A stretch of 64,000 bases of DNA. Source: a bacterium. GTDB lineage: Bacteria > Myxococcota_A > UBA9160 > UBA4427. Shown one piece after another: positions 15,626 through 25,200 of this stretch. Where the stretch lies: positions 1-64,000 of the forward strand of contig JANSYR010000019.1 in assembly GCA_024742285.1 (NCBI GenBank), read 5' to 3'. The position numbers and the translations under genes were made by a program. The first letter of the stretch is position 1; the number at the start of each line of letters is the position of its first letter. The notes beneath the pieces were generated by a model, which was not told where the DNA came from, made no database searches, and saw nothing but the letters and a program-made list of their open reading frames with translations.

Positions 15626-16925
15626 GTGCCGAATGACGCCGACGTCGAGAAGCGCGCCGAATCGAGCGCGAGCGGGGGCCGCGCCGCGGACGGGGGCTCG
15701 CGGAGCGCGATGTCCCGCTTCGCGGGCCGCGAGGGCGCCGTCCTGGACGCCGAGGACCGCTCGAAAGAGGCCGAGGAAGCCGAAGAGGAAGAGGAGAGCC
15801 TGTCGCGCCTGCGGGTGGCCGACGGCGATGTGCTTCGTCCCTTCATGCGCGGGATCCTCGTGCACTCCCTCACGGAGCGGGGCGTCGCCTTCGAAGACGC
15901 CTACGAAGTCGCGCAGGCGGTCTGGAAGCGGCTCCGCGGGCGCAGCCAGGTGAGCAAGAAGGAGCTCGGGGCGCTCGTCGACGAGCTGGCCGAAGCCGGC
16001 GCGCGGACGGATCCGGCGGATCGCGGCATCAGCCTCGACACCGTGCTCGACGTCCACGGCAAGGACGGCCGCTGGCCCTTCAACCAGGGACGCCTCCAGC
16101 AGAGTCTCCTGGCTGCCGGGCTCCGGCCGCGTCAATGCTTCGAGATCGTGCTCGAGATCGAGCGCGACGTGCGCGAGCGCGGGGACGACAGCGTGACCCG
16201 CGACGCGCTCCGTGAGAGCGTGGCCGCGCTGCTGCGGGAGCGCGTCTCCGCTGCCGCGGCGGACCGCTATCTCGCCTGGCGCTCCTTCCAGGCCGAGGAC
16301 GAGCGGTGTCGGCAAGTCGACCCTCGCGCTCGAGGTCGCGCGGCGTTTCTCGATCGGGCGCCTGCTCTCGACGGACTCGATCCGGGACGTGATGCGCGTG
16401 ATGTTGTCCGACGATCTGGTTCCGACGCTCCACGTGTCCTCCTTCGAGGCGCATACGCGACTGGTCAATCCCGTGCGGGAAGGCGCGGATCCGGTGATCG
16501 AGGGGTTCCTCGATCAGTCGCGGACCGTCTCCGTCGGCGTCCGCGCCGTGATCGAACGCGCGATCGCCGAGGGGACGAGTACGGTCCTCGACGGGGTGAG
16601 TCTCGTCCCGGGTCTCTTCGATCCCGAGGAGTGGCGCGACCGGGCACACGTCTTCTTCCTGCTCGCGGCGGACGAGGATCGCGAGTCGCTGCACAGTCAT
16701 CTCGTTGCGCGCGCGCATGGCCGCGGGGCGCGCGCCTCCGAGCGCTACGTGCGCAACTTCCAGGGCATCTTCACGATCCAGGAGGATCTGCTCGAGCGCG
16801 CCGAGCGCTTCGGCATCCCGGTCGTCGACGTCCAGGATCGGGACCGGGCGGCGAGCCGGGTCGTGAAGCACGTCGTCGACCTCCTCGGAGAGCGGCGCCG
16901 GGCCGAGCGCGGCGCCCCGGCGTAG
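15626..16925 (+). pseudogene. Broken ATP-cone / 2-phosphoglycerate kinase-like gene
   Basis: The first part (from the GTG at 15626, about 226 codons) encodes an acidic N-terminus and ATP-cone-like regulatory modules (RVADGDVLRPFMRGILVHSL, WPFNQGRLQQSLLAAGL). It ends at FQAEDER. At 16304-16305 the frame shifts by one base and the P-loop kinase resumes as GVGKSTLALEVARRFSIGRL, with STDSIRDVMRVML and a full C-terminal domain to 16925. The strand that should precede the P-loop, about ten residues, is missing. So this is a small out-of-frame deletion, not just a one-base slip. Intact relatives are ATP-cone proteins with a 2-phosphoglycerate-kinase-like domain. Real decay or an assembly error are both possible. 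Confidence 0.75.
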
Positions 16926-17053
16926 CGCTGCCGGCTTTTCGGCGACGGCTCGAGTAGAGTCCGGGCGCCGGAGGCCCGACCGGGCCCGGCCCGGATCTGC
17001 GCGCCCCGCGCGATCCCCCCTCCCTCCCTCACTCCTGCCTCGAGGTTCGATCC

Positions 17054-17716
17054 ATGGGTCGATCCCTGAAATACGAGATTCCCGGCGTGGACCCGCGCGT
17101 CGCCCTCGACGTGTGGGCGGAGAAGGGGTGGAGCGGGGTGTTCGGGACCGCCGCGGAGGCGGAGCGCCGCTCGCGTGTCCTCGAGATCGGCTTCGGCCGC
17201 GGGGAGTTCCTGCTCGATCTCGCGACGAGCGCGCCGGACGTCGAGTTCGTCGGCGTCGAGGTCTCGTTCAAGCGCACGCTCAAGATGGCACGGAAGGTCG
17301 CGCGGGCGGCCCTCCCGAACGTTCGCCTCGTGGAGGCGCGCGCCGAGGAGGCGATCCGGAGTCTGCCCGAGCCCGGCAGTCTCGACGCGATCTGGATCAA
17401 CTTCTCCGACCCGTGGCCGAAGACGCGCCACGCTCATCGCCGCGTGATCCAGCCCGAGTTCGTCGCCGCGGCCGCCGCGGCGCTCTGCGAGGGCGGCCAC
17501 CTCTACGTGGCGACCGACGACGTTCCGTACGCTCACCAGATGGACGAGGTGCTCTCCGCCGAGCCCGCCCTCCAGAACGCCTACGCCCCCTGGCCCTTCG
17601 TGAGCGAGGTCAGGGGACGGAGGCGGACCGGCTACGAATCCCAGTGGCGCGAGGAGGGGCGGCCGATGCACTTCTTCGCCTATCAGCGCTGCGGCGTGGA
17701 GCGCCCGGATGGCTGA
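17054..17716 (+). CDS. trmB: tRNA (guanine-N7-)-methyltransferase
   Basis: The 220-residue protein is TrmB, which makes m7G46 in tRNA from S-adenosylmethionine. The SAM-binding motif is RVLEIGFGRGEFLLDLA at about 41-57, followed by FVGVEVSFKRTLKMARKV. The catalytic/tRNA-binding block INFSDPWPKTRHAHRRVIQ lies near 115-133, and VATDDVPYAHQM follows. The C-terminal RRTGYESQWREEGRPMHFF is also family-typical. A GAGG site lies 8 bp before the ATG. rlmN overlaps its 3' end by 8 bp, so the two RNA methylation genes form a unit. Confidence 0.95.
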   Translation: MGRSLKYEIPGVDPRVALDVWAEKGWSGVFGTAAEAERRSRVLEIGFGRGEFLLDLATSAPDVEFVGVEVSFKRTLKMARKVARAALPNVRLVEARAEEAIRSLPEPGSLDAIWINFSDPWPKTRHAHRRVIQPEFVAAAAAALCEGGHLYVATDDVPYAHQMDEVLSAEPALQNAYAPWPFVSEVRGRRRTGYESQWREEGRPMHFFAYQRCGVERPDG

Positions 17717-18782
17717 GTCGATCGTCCAGACCCACGCGACGCGGCGACCCAACCTGAAGGATCACGGGCGGGAGGCCCTGCGTGCGCTCTTCGCCGAGCG
17801 GGGCTGGCCGGCCTATCGCGCGGACCAGGTCGCGACCTGGCTGTACCAGCAGGACGTCGACGACGTAGAGGCCATGTCGAATCTCCCTGGGGCGATTCGC
17901 GAGGCGCTGGGGTCGGAGTTCGACACGCGCTCCCTCGACGTCGTCGAGACCCAGCGCTCCGTCGACGGGACGCAGAAGCTCCTGCTGGGCGCCTTCGATG
18001 GGGCGCGGATCGAGGCGGTGCTGATTCCCGAAGAGCGCCGCAATACGCTCTGCGTGTCGACCCAGGTCGGTTGCCCGCTCACCTGCGACTTCTGCGCGAC
18101 CGGCGCGCTCGGATTCACGCGCAACCTGTCGACCGCCGAGATCGTCGATCAGGTGCTCCACGCCCGTCGACACATGGAGCCTGGCTCGAGCCTCACGAAC
18201 CTCGTCTTCATGGGCATGGGCGAGCCGCTCCTCAACCTGCCGGCGGTCTCGGAGGCGATCCGGATCCTGACGGACCCCAAGGCCTTCGCCCTCGCGCCGC
18301 GCCGAGTGACGGTCTCGACCGCCGGGGTCCTCCCGCAGATCGGGCCGCTCCTCGAGGTCGCGCCGATCCATCTCGCGGTCAGCCTGCACGCGACGACCGA
18401 TGCCGTGCGCGACGTGCTCGTGCCGCTCAACAAGCGCTTCCCGATCGCGGAGCTGCTCGAGACCCTGCGCGAAGAGCCACGGATCCATCGACGTCGCCCG
18501 GTCTTCTTCGAGTACACGCTGATGAAGGGCGTGAACGACTCGATCGCGGACGCGAAGCGCCTGCCCGGGCTGCTGCGCGGGATTCCCTCGAAGGTGAACG
18601 TGATCCCGATGAATCCGCACGACGACGCGCCCTACGAACCCCCGAGCCAGGAGACCGTCGACGCGTTCACGGCCGCGCTCCATGACGGTGGGGTCCGGGT
18701 CACGCTCCGCCGCGATCGCGGGCGCGACATCGACGCCGCCTGCGGCCAGCTCGCGAACCGGCGCCCGGCCGGCAACGCGTAG
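17709..18782 (+). CDS. rlmN: 23S rRNA/tRNA adenine-C2 methyltransferase RlmN (radical SAM)
   Basis: The 357-residue enzyme methylates A2503 of 23S rRNA and A37 of some tRNAs at C2. The radical-SAM cluster Cys are C122, C126 and C129 in VGCPLTCDFCATG. The second conserved catalytic Cys, in DIDAACGQL, is C345. SAM-binding MGMGEPLLN, the VSLHATTD strand and the N-terminal helical accessory domain (PAYRADQVATWLYQQ) are present. A GGAG site within the trmB 3' end precedes the ATG. Both catalytic cysteines are intact, so it should be active. Confidence 0.96.
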   Translation: MAESIVQTHATRRPNLKDHGREALRALFAERGWPAYRADQVATWLYQQDVDDVEAMSNLPGAIREALGSEFDTRSLDVVETQRSVDGTQKLLLGAFDGARIEAVLIPEERRNTLCVSTQVGCPLTCDFCATGALGFTRNLSTAEIVDQVLHARRHMEPGSSLTNLVFMGMGEPLLNLPAVSEAIRILTDPKAFALAPRRVTVSTAGVLPQIGPLLEVAPIHLAVSLHATTDAVRDVLVPLNKRFPIAELLETLREEPRIHRRRPVFFEYTLMKGVNDSIADAKRLPGLLRGIPSKVNVIPMNPHDDAPYEPPSQETVDAFTAALHDGGVRVTLRRDRGRDIDAACGQLANRRPAGNA

Positions 18783-18903
18783 GCAACGGGCCCGGCCCCG
18801 CCCGGCTCGACGCCCCGCGGTGCGCCCGAATCCCGTCAAGCGCACCCCGGGGAAGGCCGATGCGCCCGGGAGGACGACGGGGGGCCGCGTCCGGTGAGGG
18901 GAC

Positions 18904-19581
18904 ATGCTCTACGCGTTCGGGGACATCCACGGTGAGCTCGAGAAGCTCGACGAGCTGCTCGACCTGACGCCGCTGCAGCCCGGGGACCGCCTGGTCTTCC
19001 TCGGCGACTACATCGATCGCGGACCCGACTCGAAGGGGGTGATCGATCGCCTGATCGCGCTCTCGCAGGAGTACGAGTGCGTCTTCCTCCTGGGCAACCA
19101 CGAGTCGATGTTCCTCGACTTCCTGGGTTGGACCGACGACGCCTACTTCGGAGGCGACGCGTTCCTGCTGAACGGCGGCGACCGGACCCTCGCCGGCTAC
19201 GGCTACTTCGATCGCGAGGAGACGAGCCGCGAGAGCTTCCGCCTCCCGAAGGACCACGAGGACTTCCTGCTCGGTCTCCGGCTCTCGCACATCGAAGGCG
19301 ACTACCTCTTCGTCCACGCAGGCATCTCGCAGGATCACCTACGCTCCGGCGACCTTTCCTACGCGCTTCGCAAGAGCCGACCCGAGGACATCCTCTGGAA
19401 CCGAACGAGCGGAGAGCTGCCCCACGACCTCGGGATCACGATGGTCTACGGGCACACGCCGAACGAGGACTTCGGCGTACGCTGGAACGCGCCGTTCTCG
19501 ATCGGCGTCGACACGGGCGCCGTCTACGGCGGCCCGTTGACGTCGATCCGGCTCCCGGACGAGACGATCTTCCAGGCCTAA
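18904..19581 (+). CDS. PPP-family serine/threonine protein phosphatase (calcineurin-like)
   Basis: The 225-residue protein has the full metallophosphatase signature set: GDIHG (6-10), GDYIDRGPDSKG (34-45), GNHE (64-67), a later HAG (near 140) and GHTP with the final metal ligand. This arrangement is closest to bacterial PPP/PrpA-like phosphatases that act on phosphoproteins, although diadenosine tetraphosphatase-like activity cannot be excluded. The ATG follows a gaggggac site. It stands alone after rlmN (121 bp) and overlaps the convergent lytic transglycosylase gene by 4 bp. Confidence 0.9.
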   Translation: MLYAFGDIHGELEKLDELLDLTPLQPGDRLVFLGDYIDRGPDSKGVIDRLIALSQEYECVFLLGNHESMFLDFLGWTDDAYFGGDAFLLNGGDRTLAGYGYFDREETSRESFRLPKDHEDFLLGLRLSHIEGDYLFVHAGISQDHLRSGDLSYALRKSRPEDILWNRTSGELPHDLGITMVYGHTPNEDFGVRWNAPFSIGVDTGAVYGGPLTSIRLPDETIFQA

Positions 19582-22052
19582 CCGCGCGGCGGCCCGCTCG
19601 CGACGGCGCTCGCTGCGTCCGTGTTCCGCTGGCGGAGCTTGGGAATCGTGAGCTTCATGCCCGCGGAGAGCGCGTCGAGATCGACGTCCGGGTTGTACTG
19701 GCGGAGCAGCCAGATCGGGACGTCGTAGCGTCGCGTGGAGAGGATCCACAGCGAGTCGCCGGGGCCGACGCGGTGGCTGACGGTTCCCTCGATCTCCCAC
19801 TCGGCGAAGAAGTCTTCCTGGAGGGATCGGTGGTACTCGACCCGGATCCGCTCGAAGGCGTCCGGCGAGATGTCGGAGAAGTCGAGGCGCAGGCGCTGCT
19901 GGACGACCACCGGCTCGCCGAAGCGCAGGCCGTTGATCTTGCGCAGGCGGCTCGCGCGGAGGCCGAGCCACTCGGCGTAGTGGCCGAGGGTCTCGCCGGT
20001 CTGGACGACGATGGTGCCATTGCTGGCGACGGTGTAGTCGGTCGGGTCGGCGAGGAGGCCCGGGGAGGGCTCGGTCGCGCTCTCGTCCGAGACCGAATCG
20101 GTCTCGACCAGAAGGGCTTCGCCCTCGGCGGGCGCCGGGGTCCCGGTCGCTGCGAAGTCGGTTGCGTCGGGATCGAGCGGTGCCGTGCGCGCCGGGGAAA
20201 GCGCGGCGGCGGCGTCCGGGTGCGCCTGCTTCGCGGTCGCTCCGGCGCTCGCGATCGCCGTCGGCTTCGGGACGCGGAGCTTCTGGCCCGGATGGATCCG
20301 GTTCCGGCTGCGCAGGTCGTTCATCGCGACGAGGTCGCCGACCGTGATCCCGAAGCGTCGCGCGATCTCGGTCAGGTTGTCGCCGCGGCGAACCGTGTAG
20401 GCGTCGGTCTCGCCGGCCGACGCGATCACGCCGCTTCGCGAGACGCGAAGCCGCTGGCCGGCGTGGATGCGGTTGCGGCTGCGGAGGTTGTTCATCGCGA
20501 CGAGGTCGGCGACGGTGATTCCGAAGTTGTCCGCGATCTTCGATAGGTTGTCGCCACGGCGCACGGTGTAGAACCCGCTCTGCGGGAGTGCGGCCGGGGC
20601 GTCGGCGGTCTTCTTCGAGGGCTTGTAGGAAGCGTTGCGGGTCGTGGCGCCCGAGCTGCGTCCGTCGGTCGGGAGCTTGATCTTCTGGCCGACGCGGATG
20701 CGGTGCTTGCTGCGCAGGCCGTTCAGGGCGACGAGCTCCGACATCCGGACGCCGTGGCGTCGGGCGATCGTCGAGAGCGTGTCGCCGCGTCGGACCGTGT
20801 AGGTCGTGTCGCGGGTCTGCCGGGCGTACTGCTGAGCGACGGGCAGGCTCGCGATTCCCTGGGCGAGGGGCTTCGGGAGCGACGCGCGCGGGACCTTGAT
20901 CGAGAAGCCCTTCGGAACGCGCTTGGCGCCCTTCCAGACCGTCGGTCGAAGGGCGGGATTCGCCTGCTCGAGCGTCCGCCGGTCGACGCCGATCGCCTTC
21001 GCGAGGTCCGTGGCCTTCGCGTAGTAGGGCATGTCGATCGAGTCGTAGACGATCGGCTGGTCGAGGTCGAGTGGCCCGAAGTAGAACTCGGGATTGCTCG
21101 CGACCGCGCTCGCGGCGAGGAACTCGACATAGAAGTTCCGGCTCGCGAAGCCGAAGGTCCGGGACTTGTACTTGCGGACGATCGTGGTGATGTCCTTCGT
21201 ACCGAGCTTGCGGGCCGCGCGGCGCATGCCGGCGGCGCCGTGGTTGTAGGCGGTGATCGCCAGGGGCCAGGAGCCCGTGACCCGTCGATTCTGTTCGAGC
21301 AGGCGGGCCGCGGCGACGGACGCGCGATAGGGATCGAGGCGCTCGTCGACCACGTGGTCGACCTGCATGAAGCGTCGGCCGGTCGAGCGCGTGAACTGCC
21401 ACAGGCCGGCGGCGCCGACGCGCGAGTAGACGTTCGGCGTATACGACGACTCGACGTGAGGGAGGTTCGCGATCTCGAGGGGCAGGTTCATGTCCCGCAG
21501 CGTCTGGAGGATGTGCGGCTTGTACGCGCCCGAGCGGATGACGCCGGCGCGGAACTTGTTCGCCTGGCCGAGCTGGAACCGGACGAGGCGGGCGCTCTTC
21601 TTGAGCGTCGCGTTCTCCACGCCGGCCGGGAAGAGGGCGAGGACGCGCTGCTCTTCGCGAGAGAGTCCCGAGCGCTTGCCCTTCGCCAGCGTCAGCAGGA
21701 TCTGCTTGTAGTGCTTCTTCCGCTTCTCGGTGTGGCGCTCGCGCCCGCGACCCGAGAGGCCGGTCGGGATCTTCGCGACTTCGTAGACGATGCCGAGGTC
21801 GCGGCTGTCGTGGATCAGGCCGGCGTCGGTTCCGACCTCGCTGTAGATCCGCTTCCAGAAGGCGACGTCCTTCTCGAGGGCCGCCGGTCGCGGGAAGTCC
21901 TTCGGTGCGGACATCGCGGGGGGCGCGATCAGTAAGAGGGCGGCGATCGTGAGCGCCGACAGGGCGAGCACGGCCGTCGAGACGATCCGATCCAGGTCGA
22001 AGGTCGGTACCGGACCGGTGTAGGTGGGGCGAAATTCCAGCAATCGCTTCAT
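19578..22052 (-). CDS. mltD: MltD-like membrane-bound lytic murein transglycosylase with five LysM domains
   Basis: The 824-residue protein starts at the ATG at 22052, with ggagggag upstream. Residues 20-50 form a signal/anchor helix. The Slt family 1 domain lies near 170-320: LPHVESSYTPNVYSRVGAAG holds the catalytic Glu, and WQFTRSTGRRF and ITAYNHGAAG follow. Three LysM modules (YTVRRGDTLSTIARRHGVRM and two YTVRRGDNL copies) and two more divergent ones (IVVQTGETLGHYAEWLG, HRVGPGDSLWILSTRRYDVP) fill the C-terminal half, joined by Ala/Pro-rich linkers. It cleaves the glycan strand of peptidoglycan in the periplasm. The protein is longer than E. coli MltD (two LysM). Confidence 0.93.
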   Translation of the reverse strand: MKRLLEFRPTYTGPVPTFDLDRIVSTAVLALSALTIAALLLIAPPAMSAPKDFPRPAALEKDVAFWKRIYSEVGTDAGLIHDSRDLGIVYEVAKIPTGLSGRGRERHTEKRKKHYKQILLTLAKGKRSGLSREEQRVLALFPAGVENATLKKSARLVRFQLGQANKFRAGVIRSGAYKPHILQTLRDMNLPLEIANLPHVESSYTPNVYSRVGAAGLWQFTRSTGRRFMQVDHVVDERLDPYRASVAAARLLEQNRRVTGSWPLAITAYNHGAAGMRRAARKLGTKDITTIVRKYKSRTFGFASRNFYVEFLAASAVASNPEFYFGPLDLDQPIVYDSIDMPYYAKATDLAKAIGVDRRTLEQANPALRPTVWKGAKRVPKGFSIKVPRASLPKPLAQGIASLPVAQQYARQTRDTTYTVRRGDTLSTIARRHGVRMSELVALNGLRSKHRIRVGQKIKLPTDGRSSGATTRNASYKPSKKTADAPAALPQSGFYTVRRGDNLSKIADNFGITVADLVAMNNLRSRNRIHAGQRLRVSRSGVIASAGETDAYTVRRGDNLTEIARRFGITVGDLVAMNDLRSRNRIHPGQKLRVPKPTAIASAGATAKQAHPDAAAALSPARTAPLDPDATDFAATGTPAPAEGEALLVETDSVSDESATEPSPGLLADPTDYTVASNGTIVVQTGETLGHYAEWLGLRASRLRKINGLRFGEPVVVQQRLRLDFSDISPDAFERIRVEYHRSLQEDFFAEWEIEGTVSHRVGPGDSLWILSTRRYDVPIWLLRQYNPDVDLDALSAGMKLTIPKLRQRNTDAASAVASGPPRG

Positions 22053-22393
22053 GGACGACTCCCTCCGCCCTTCATCCATCGGCAACTCACCGGCAGATTC
22101 GGAGCAGAAAGCGTCGTTTCCCCGCTGGGACTCGTCGAAAACCCACGATGGCGTGCATCGGGGCTCGGCGGCCAGCCTCCGTCAGTTGATGTGTCGGCCC
22201 GCCCGCCGTCGCATCGCGATCGGCGGTGGGCACCTGTCGGGGGGATTCGATTGTCGTCGCGGGGCCGCTGCCGCGAGGCATCCGAAGCGGACCCCTGGAT
22301 CCGTTCAGGTGCCCGTCGGCTCGGCCCGGTTCCCGCGCGCGACCGGAACCCGAGAGGGGGAGGGGACGGTCGGTCCGCGGGATCGCCTCGAGT
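22053..22393. other. Intergenic region between ffh and the transglycosylase gene
   Basis: This 341-bp stretch is downstream of ffh and upstream of the transglycosylase gene, both on the minus strand. It should contain an ffh terminator and the transglycosylase promoter. I see no strong hairpin-plus-U-run, no clear promoter boxes and no small gene. Confidence 0.45.
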
Positions 22394-23905
22394 CTACTTC
22401 TTCTTTTTCTTCTTTCGCGAGGCCCGCTGCTGCTTTCGCTTGTTCTTCTTCGCCTTCGGGTCCTGGCGCTTCTTGGTCGCGCTGCGGCCGCCTCCGCCGC
22501 CGAGCATGGCCATCGGGTCGAAGCCGCCACCCATTCCGCCGGGGCCGCCCATCCCGGGCATCCCGCCGCCGCCACCGAGGCCACCGAGCAGACCGCCCTG
22601 CTTGCCGAGCATGCCCATCATCTGGCGCATCTGGGAGAAGCGCTCGACGAGCCCTTCGATGTCCTTGACCGTGCGCCCGCAGCCCGCAGCGATCCGGCCC
22701 GCGCGACTCTTGTCGATGATCGAAGGTTCGGCCTTCTCGGCCTTCGTCATCGACTGGATCATCGCCTCGACCTTCTTGAGCTCGCCGTCGTCGACCTGGT
22801 CGGCGAGCCCGCCGATCCCGGGCATCTTCGCGAAGACGTCCTTGAGCGGCCCGAGCTTCTGGATCATGCGCATCTGCTTGAGCAGGTCGTCGAGGCCGAA
22901 GGTCCCCTTCAGGATCCGCTCGGCGTCTTCTTCGGCCTCCTTCTCGTCGACGACCTCCTCGAAATCCTTCACGAGGCCGACGATGTCGCCCATGCCGAGG
23001 ATGCGGCTGGCGAGGCCTTCCGGGCGGAACTCCTCGAGTCGGTCGACCGTCTCGCCCGTACCGAGGAACTTGATCGGGACGCCGGTCACCGCCTTGACCG
23101 CGAGGGCCGCACCACCGCGGGCGTCGCCGTCGAGCTTCGTCAGGATCACGCCGTCGAGGTCGATCTTCTGCGCGAAGGCGCCGGCGACGTTGACGGCATC
23201 ACGCCCCATCAGCGCATCGCACACGAGCAGCTTGTTCGCCGGTTCGACGCGTCCGACGATCTCCTCGAGCTCCGCCATCAGGTCGTCGTCGACGGCCAGA
23301 CGACCGGCGGTGTCGTAGATGATCGCGTTGTGGCCTTCGCGCTTCGCGCGCTCGAAGGCCGCGGCGCAGATCGCCGGGGGCAGGTCGCCTTCGACGCCGT
23401 GATGGACCGGGACGTCGATCTGGGCGCCGAGAGTCTTCAGCTGGTCGACCGCGGCGGGTCGATAGACGTCCGCGGCGACGAGCAGCGGCTTCAACCCCTG
23501 CTTGCGGAGGTGGACCGCGAGCTTCGCCGAGATCGTCGTCTTTCCGACGCCCTGGAGGCCGGCGAGCATGATCGACGTGATCCCGCGGTCCTTCGCGAGG
23601 GTCGTGTCGACCGGGCCCATCAGGTCGACGAGCTCTTCCTCGCAGATCGCAACGAAGTGCTGGCCGGGGGTGACCTTGATCTTCCGGCCCGACCGATCCT
23701 TGACCCGGGTCTGGACCTTCTCGCCGAGGCTGCGCTCCTTGACCCGGTCGAGGAACGAGCGGGTGACCTTGAGGTCGACGTCCGCCTCGAGCAGCGACAT
23801 GCGCACGTCGCGCAGCGCTTCGTCGATGCTTTCTTCGTTCAGTTCGCGAACGCCCTTCAGCCGGTCGGTCGCGTTCTTGAAGCCCTGGGTCACGGTCTCG
23901 AGCAA
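22394..23905 (-). CDS. ffh: Signal recognition particle GTPase Ffh
   Basis: The 503-residue protein is the SRP54 homologue that binds signal sequences and docks with FtsY. The N domain spans 1-100, and the G domain has the P-loop GLQGVGKTT (116-124), VAADVYRPAAVDQL, DTAGRLAVDDDLM and TKLDGDARGGAAL. The Met-rich M domain contains MRMIQKLGPLKDVF and KSRAGRIAAGCGRTVKDI. The tail beyond about 440 is unusual: a Gly/Met-rich stretch and then a run of Lys/Arg ending in six lysines. The start is a TTG with GGAGGA six bases upstream. The gene is monocistronic here. Confidence 0.97.
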   Translation of the reverse strand: MLETVTQGFKNATDRLKGVRELNEESIDEALRDVRMSLLEADVDLKVTRSFLDRVKERSLGEKVQTRVKDRSGRKIKVTPGQHFVAICEEELVDLMGPVDTTLAKDRGITSIMLAGLQGVGKTTISAKLAVHLRKQGLKPLLVAADVYRPAAVDQLKTLGAQIDVPVHHGVEGDLPPAICAAAFERAKREGHNAIIYDTAGRLAVDDDLMAELEEIVGRVEPANKLLVCDALMGRDAVNVAGAFAQKIDLDGVILTKLDGDARGGAALAVKAVTGVPIKFLGTGETVDRLEEFRPEGLASRILGMGDIVGLVKDFEEVVDEKEAEEDAERILKGTFGLDDLLKQMRMIQKLGPLKDVFAKMPGIGGLADQVDDGELKKVEAMIQSMTKAEKAEPSIIDKSRAGRIAAGCGRTVKDIEGLVERFSQMRQMMGMLGKQGGLLGGLGGGGGMPGMGGPGGMGGGFDPMAMLGGGGGRSATKKRQDPKAKKNKRKQQRASRKKKKKK

Positions 23906-24095
23906 GGGGTCCTCCGAGGGCCGCGAGGTTAGCAGCCGTCGTCAAAGCGGGTCGCGGATCCGCGGAAATGACCTCGAGAGGTCGCCTTGCCGCTCCGTCG
24001 GGAGGCCGGCATGCTTGGGCTTCGCCGTCGGGGACACCCGGCATCGCCGCCGGGAACCGCCGGCGCGCCGACACCATCACATCGGGAGACGAAGC

Positions 24096-24314
24096 GTGAG
24101 CATCGAGGTCGAGGCCCAGATCACCGGCAACGTATGGAAGGTCGAGACCGAGGTCGGGGCCGAGGTCGAGGAGGACGACGTCCTGCTCATCATCGAATCG
24201 ATGAAGATGGAGATTCCCGTGGAGGCGCCCGAGGACGGGAAGGTCCTCGAGATCAAGGTCGCCGAAGGGCAGGCCATCGAGGAAGGGGACGTCCTGGTCG
24301 TCCTCGAAGCGTAG
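24096..24314 (+). CDS. Small biotin/lipoyl-attachment carrier protein
   Basis: This 72-residue protein is a stand-alone biotinyl domain. The ESMKMEIPVEAPEDGKV segment carries the modifiable lysine at K37, with strand pairs and acidic turns on either side (VGAEVEEDDVLLI, EGQAIEEGDVLVVLEA). Such carriers serve acyl-CoA or oxaloacetate carboxylases; no carboxylase subunit is in the window, so its partner is unknown. The GTG start follows gggaga. The next gene, a GNAT protein, begins 7 bp after the stop, so they are probably co-transcribed. Confidence 0.9.
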   Translation: MSIEVEAQITGNVWKVETEVGAEVEEDDVLLIIESMKMEIPVEAPEDGKVLEIKVAEGQAIEEGDVLVVLEA

Positions 24315-24321
24315 GCGTCGA

Positions 24322-25200
24322 ATGGCCGCAGCGGAGATCCGAGAGCGAGCAGGGGACGCGCGGCTACGCGCCCGAAGGCTCGGCCCCGGAGACCGCGGCG
24401 CGGCGCTGGCACATCTCCGCGCGGACGAAGAGGCGAACCTCGTCCTGATCGACCTGGTGGATCGGCTCGGGCGGGCCCTGGGCCCCGGCGAGATTCCGCC
24501 GCAGATCTACGGCGCCTGGGACGGAGATCGGCTCGAAGCCCTGGCGGCGCTCCGGCCGAGCATCGTGCTCTCGGCCGGCGCATCCGAAGAGGCCTTCGAA
24601 GTCTTCGTTCCCTTGGTCCTGCGGGTACCGAGCGGCCTCGCGAAGTGCGACCGCCACCTCGTGGCCCCGATCTGGGACGCGCTCCGGGAGGAGGGCCGGG
24701 TCTCGACGATCGACCGGATCGAGATCGCCTACCGGCTTCGCCCGGAGGCGATCGTCGCGGCCGATGCGTCGCTGCCGGGCGTCGCCCGTCCGGCGCGCCC
24801 CGAAGAGCTCGACGAGCTCGTCTACGCCGCGCGCGCCAGCCTCTGGGAGGAGGACCGTCCGGATCCCGCAGAAGGCGACCCGGTCGGCTTCCAGCGCTGG
24901 GTCCAGGGGCGCCTCCCGCGCGCGCGGATCGTCTCGGAGGGCGGACGCACCGTCTTCGTCGCCTACGCCGACGTTCGCCGCGAGGAGGGCTGGCTCGTCC
25001 AGGGCGTCTACACCTGGCCGGAGTGCCGTCGCCGCGGCTTCGCCCGGCGTGGGATGGACTCGGTGGTGCGTGAGGCCTTCGCGTCGGGCGCGCGCCACGT
25101 CCAGCTCGCCGTCGTCGAAGGCAACGACCGCGCGGCGCGCCTCTACGAGCAGCTCGGATTCGAGCCCTTCGCCGAGCTCAGGACGGTGCTGTTCCACTGA
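24322..25200 (+). CDS. GNAT-family N-acetyltransferase-like protein
   Basis: The 292-residue protein has a GCN5-related fold in its C-terminal half. A strand VFVAYADVRREEGWLVQGVY leads into the pyrophosphate-binding loop CRRRGFARRGMDSVVREAF (near 232-250). AVVEGNDRAARLYEQLGFEP follows, the typical final motif B helix. The N-terminal 140 residues may be a second degenerate acyltransferase domain. Substrate is not evident. It converges on the DUF3500 gene with a 23-bp overlap. Confidence 0.82.
   Translation: MAAAEIRERAGDARLRARRLGPGDRGAALAHLRADEEANLVLIDLVDRLGRALGPGEIPPQIYGAWDGDRLEALAALRPSIVLSAGASEEAFEVFVPLVLRVPSGLAKCDRHLVAPIWDALREEGRVSTIDRIEIAYRLRPEAIVAADASLPGVARPARPEELDELVYAARASLWEEDRPDPAEGDPVGFQRWVQGRLPRARIVSEGGRTVFVAYADVRREEGWLVQGVYTWPECRRRGFARRGMDSVVREAFASGARHVQLAVVEGNDRAARLYEQLGFEPFAELRTVLFH

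Noticed and set aside
16212-16925. Stand-alone kinase gene starting at 16212
   Set aside because: The first 30 residues of that frame are an antisense-like shadow; the real upstream coding is in another frame, so it is the 3' part of a broken gene.
15626-16925. Programmed ribosomal frameshift at 16304
   Set aside because: No slippery sequence, and about ten residues of the fold before the P-loop are missing, which frameshifting cannot restore.
15626-16957. Single 443-codon protein
   Set aside because: After codon 226 the translation becomes Arg/Gly/Pro-rich with no kinase pattern; the kinase continues in the next frame.
17044-17053. ggttcgatcc resembles a tRNA T-loop
   Set aside because: The flanking bases cannot form a T-arm or acceptor stem, and it lies right before the trmB start codon as its ribosome-binding region.
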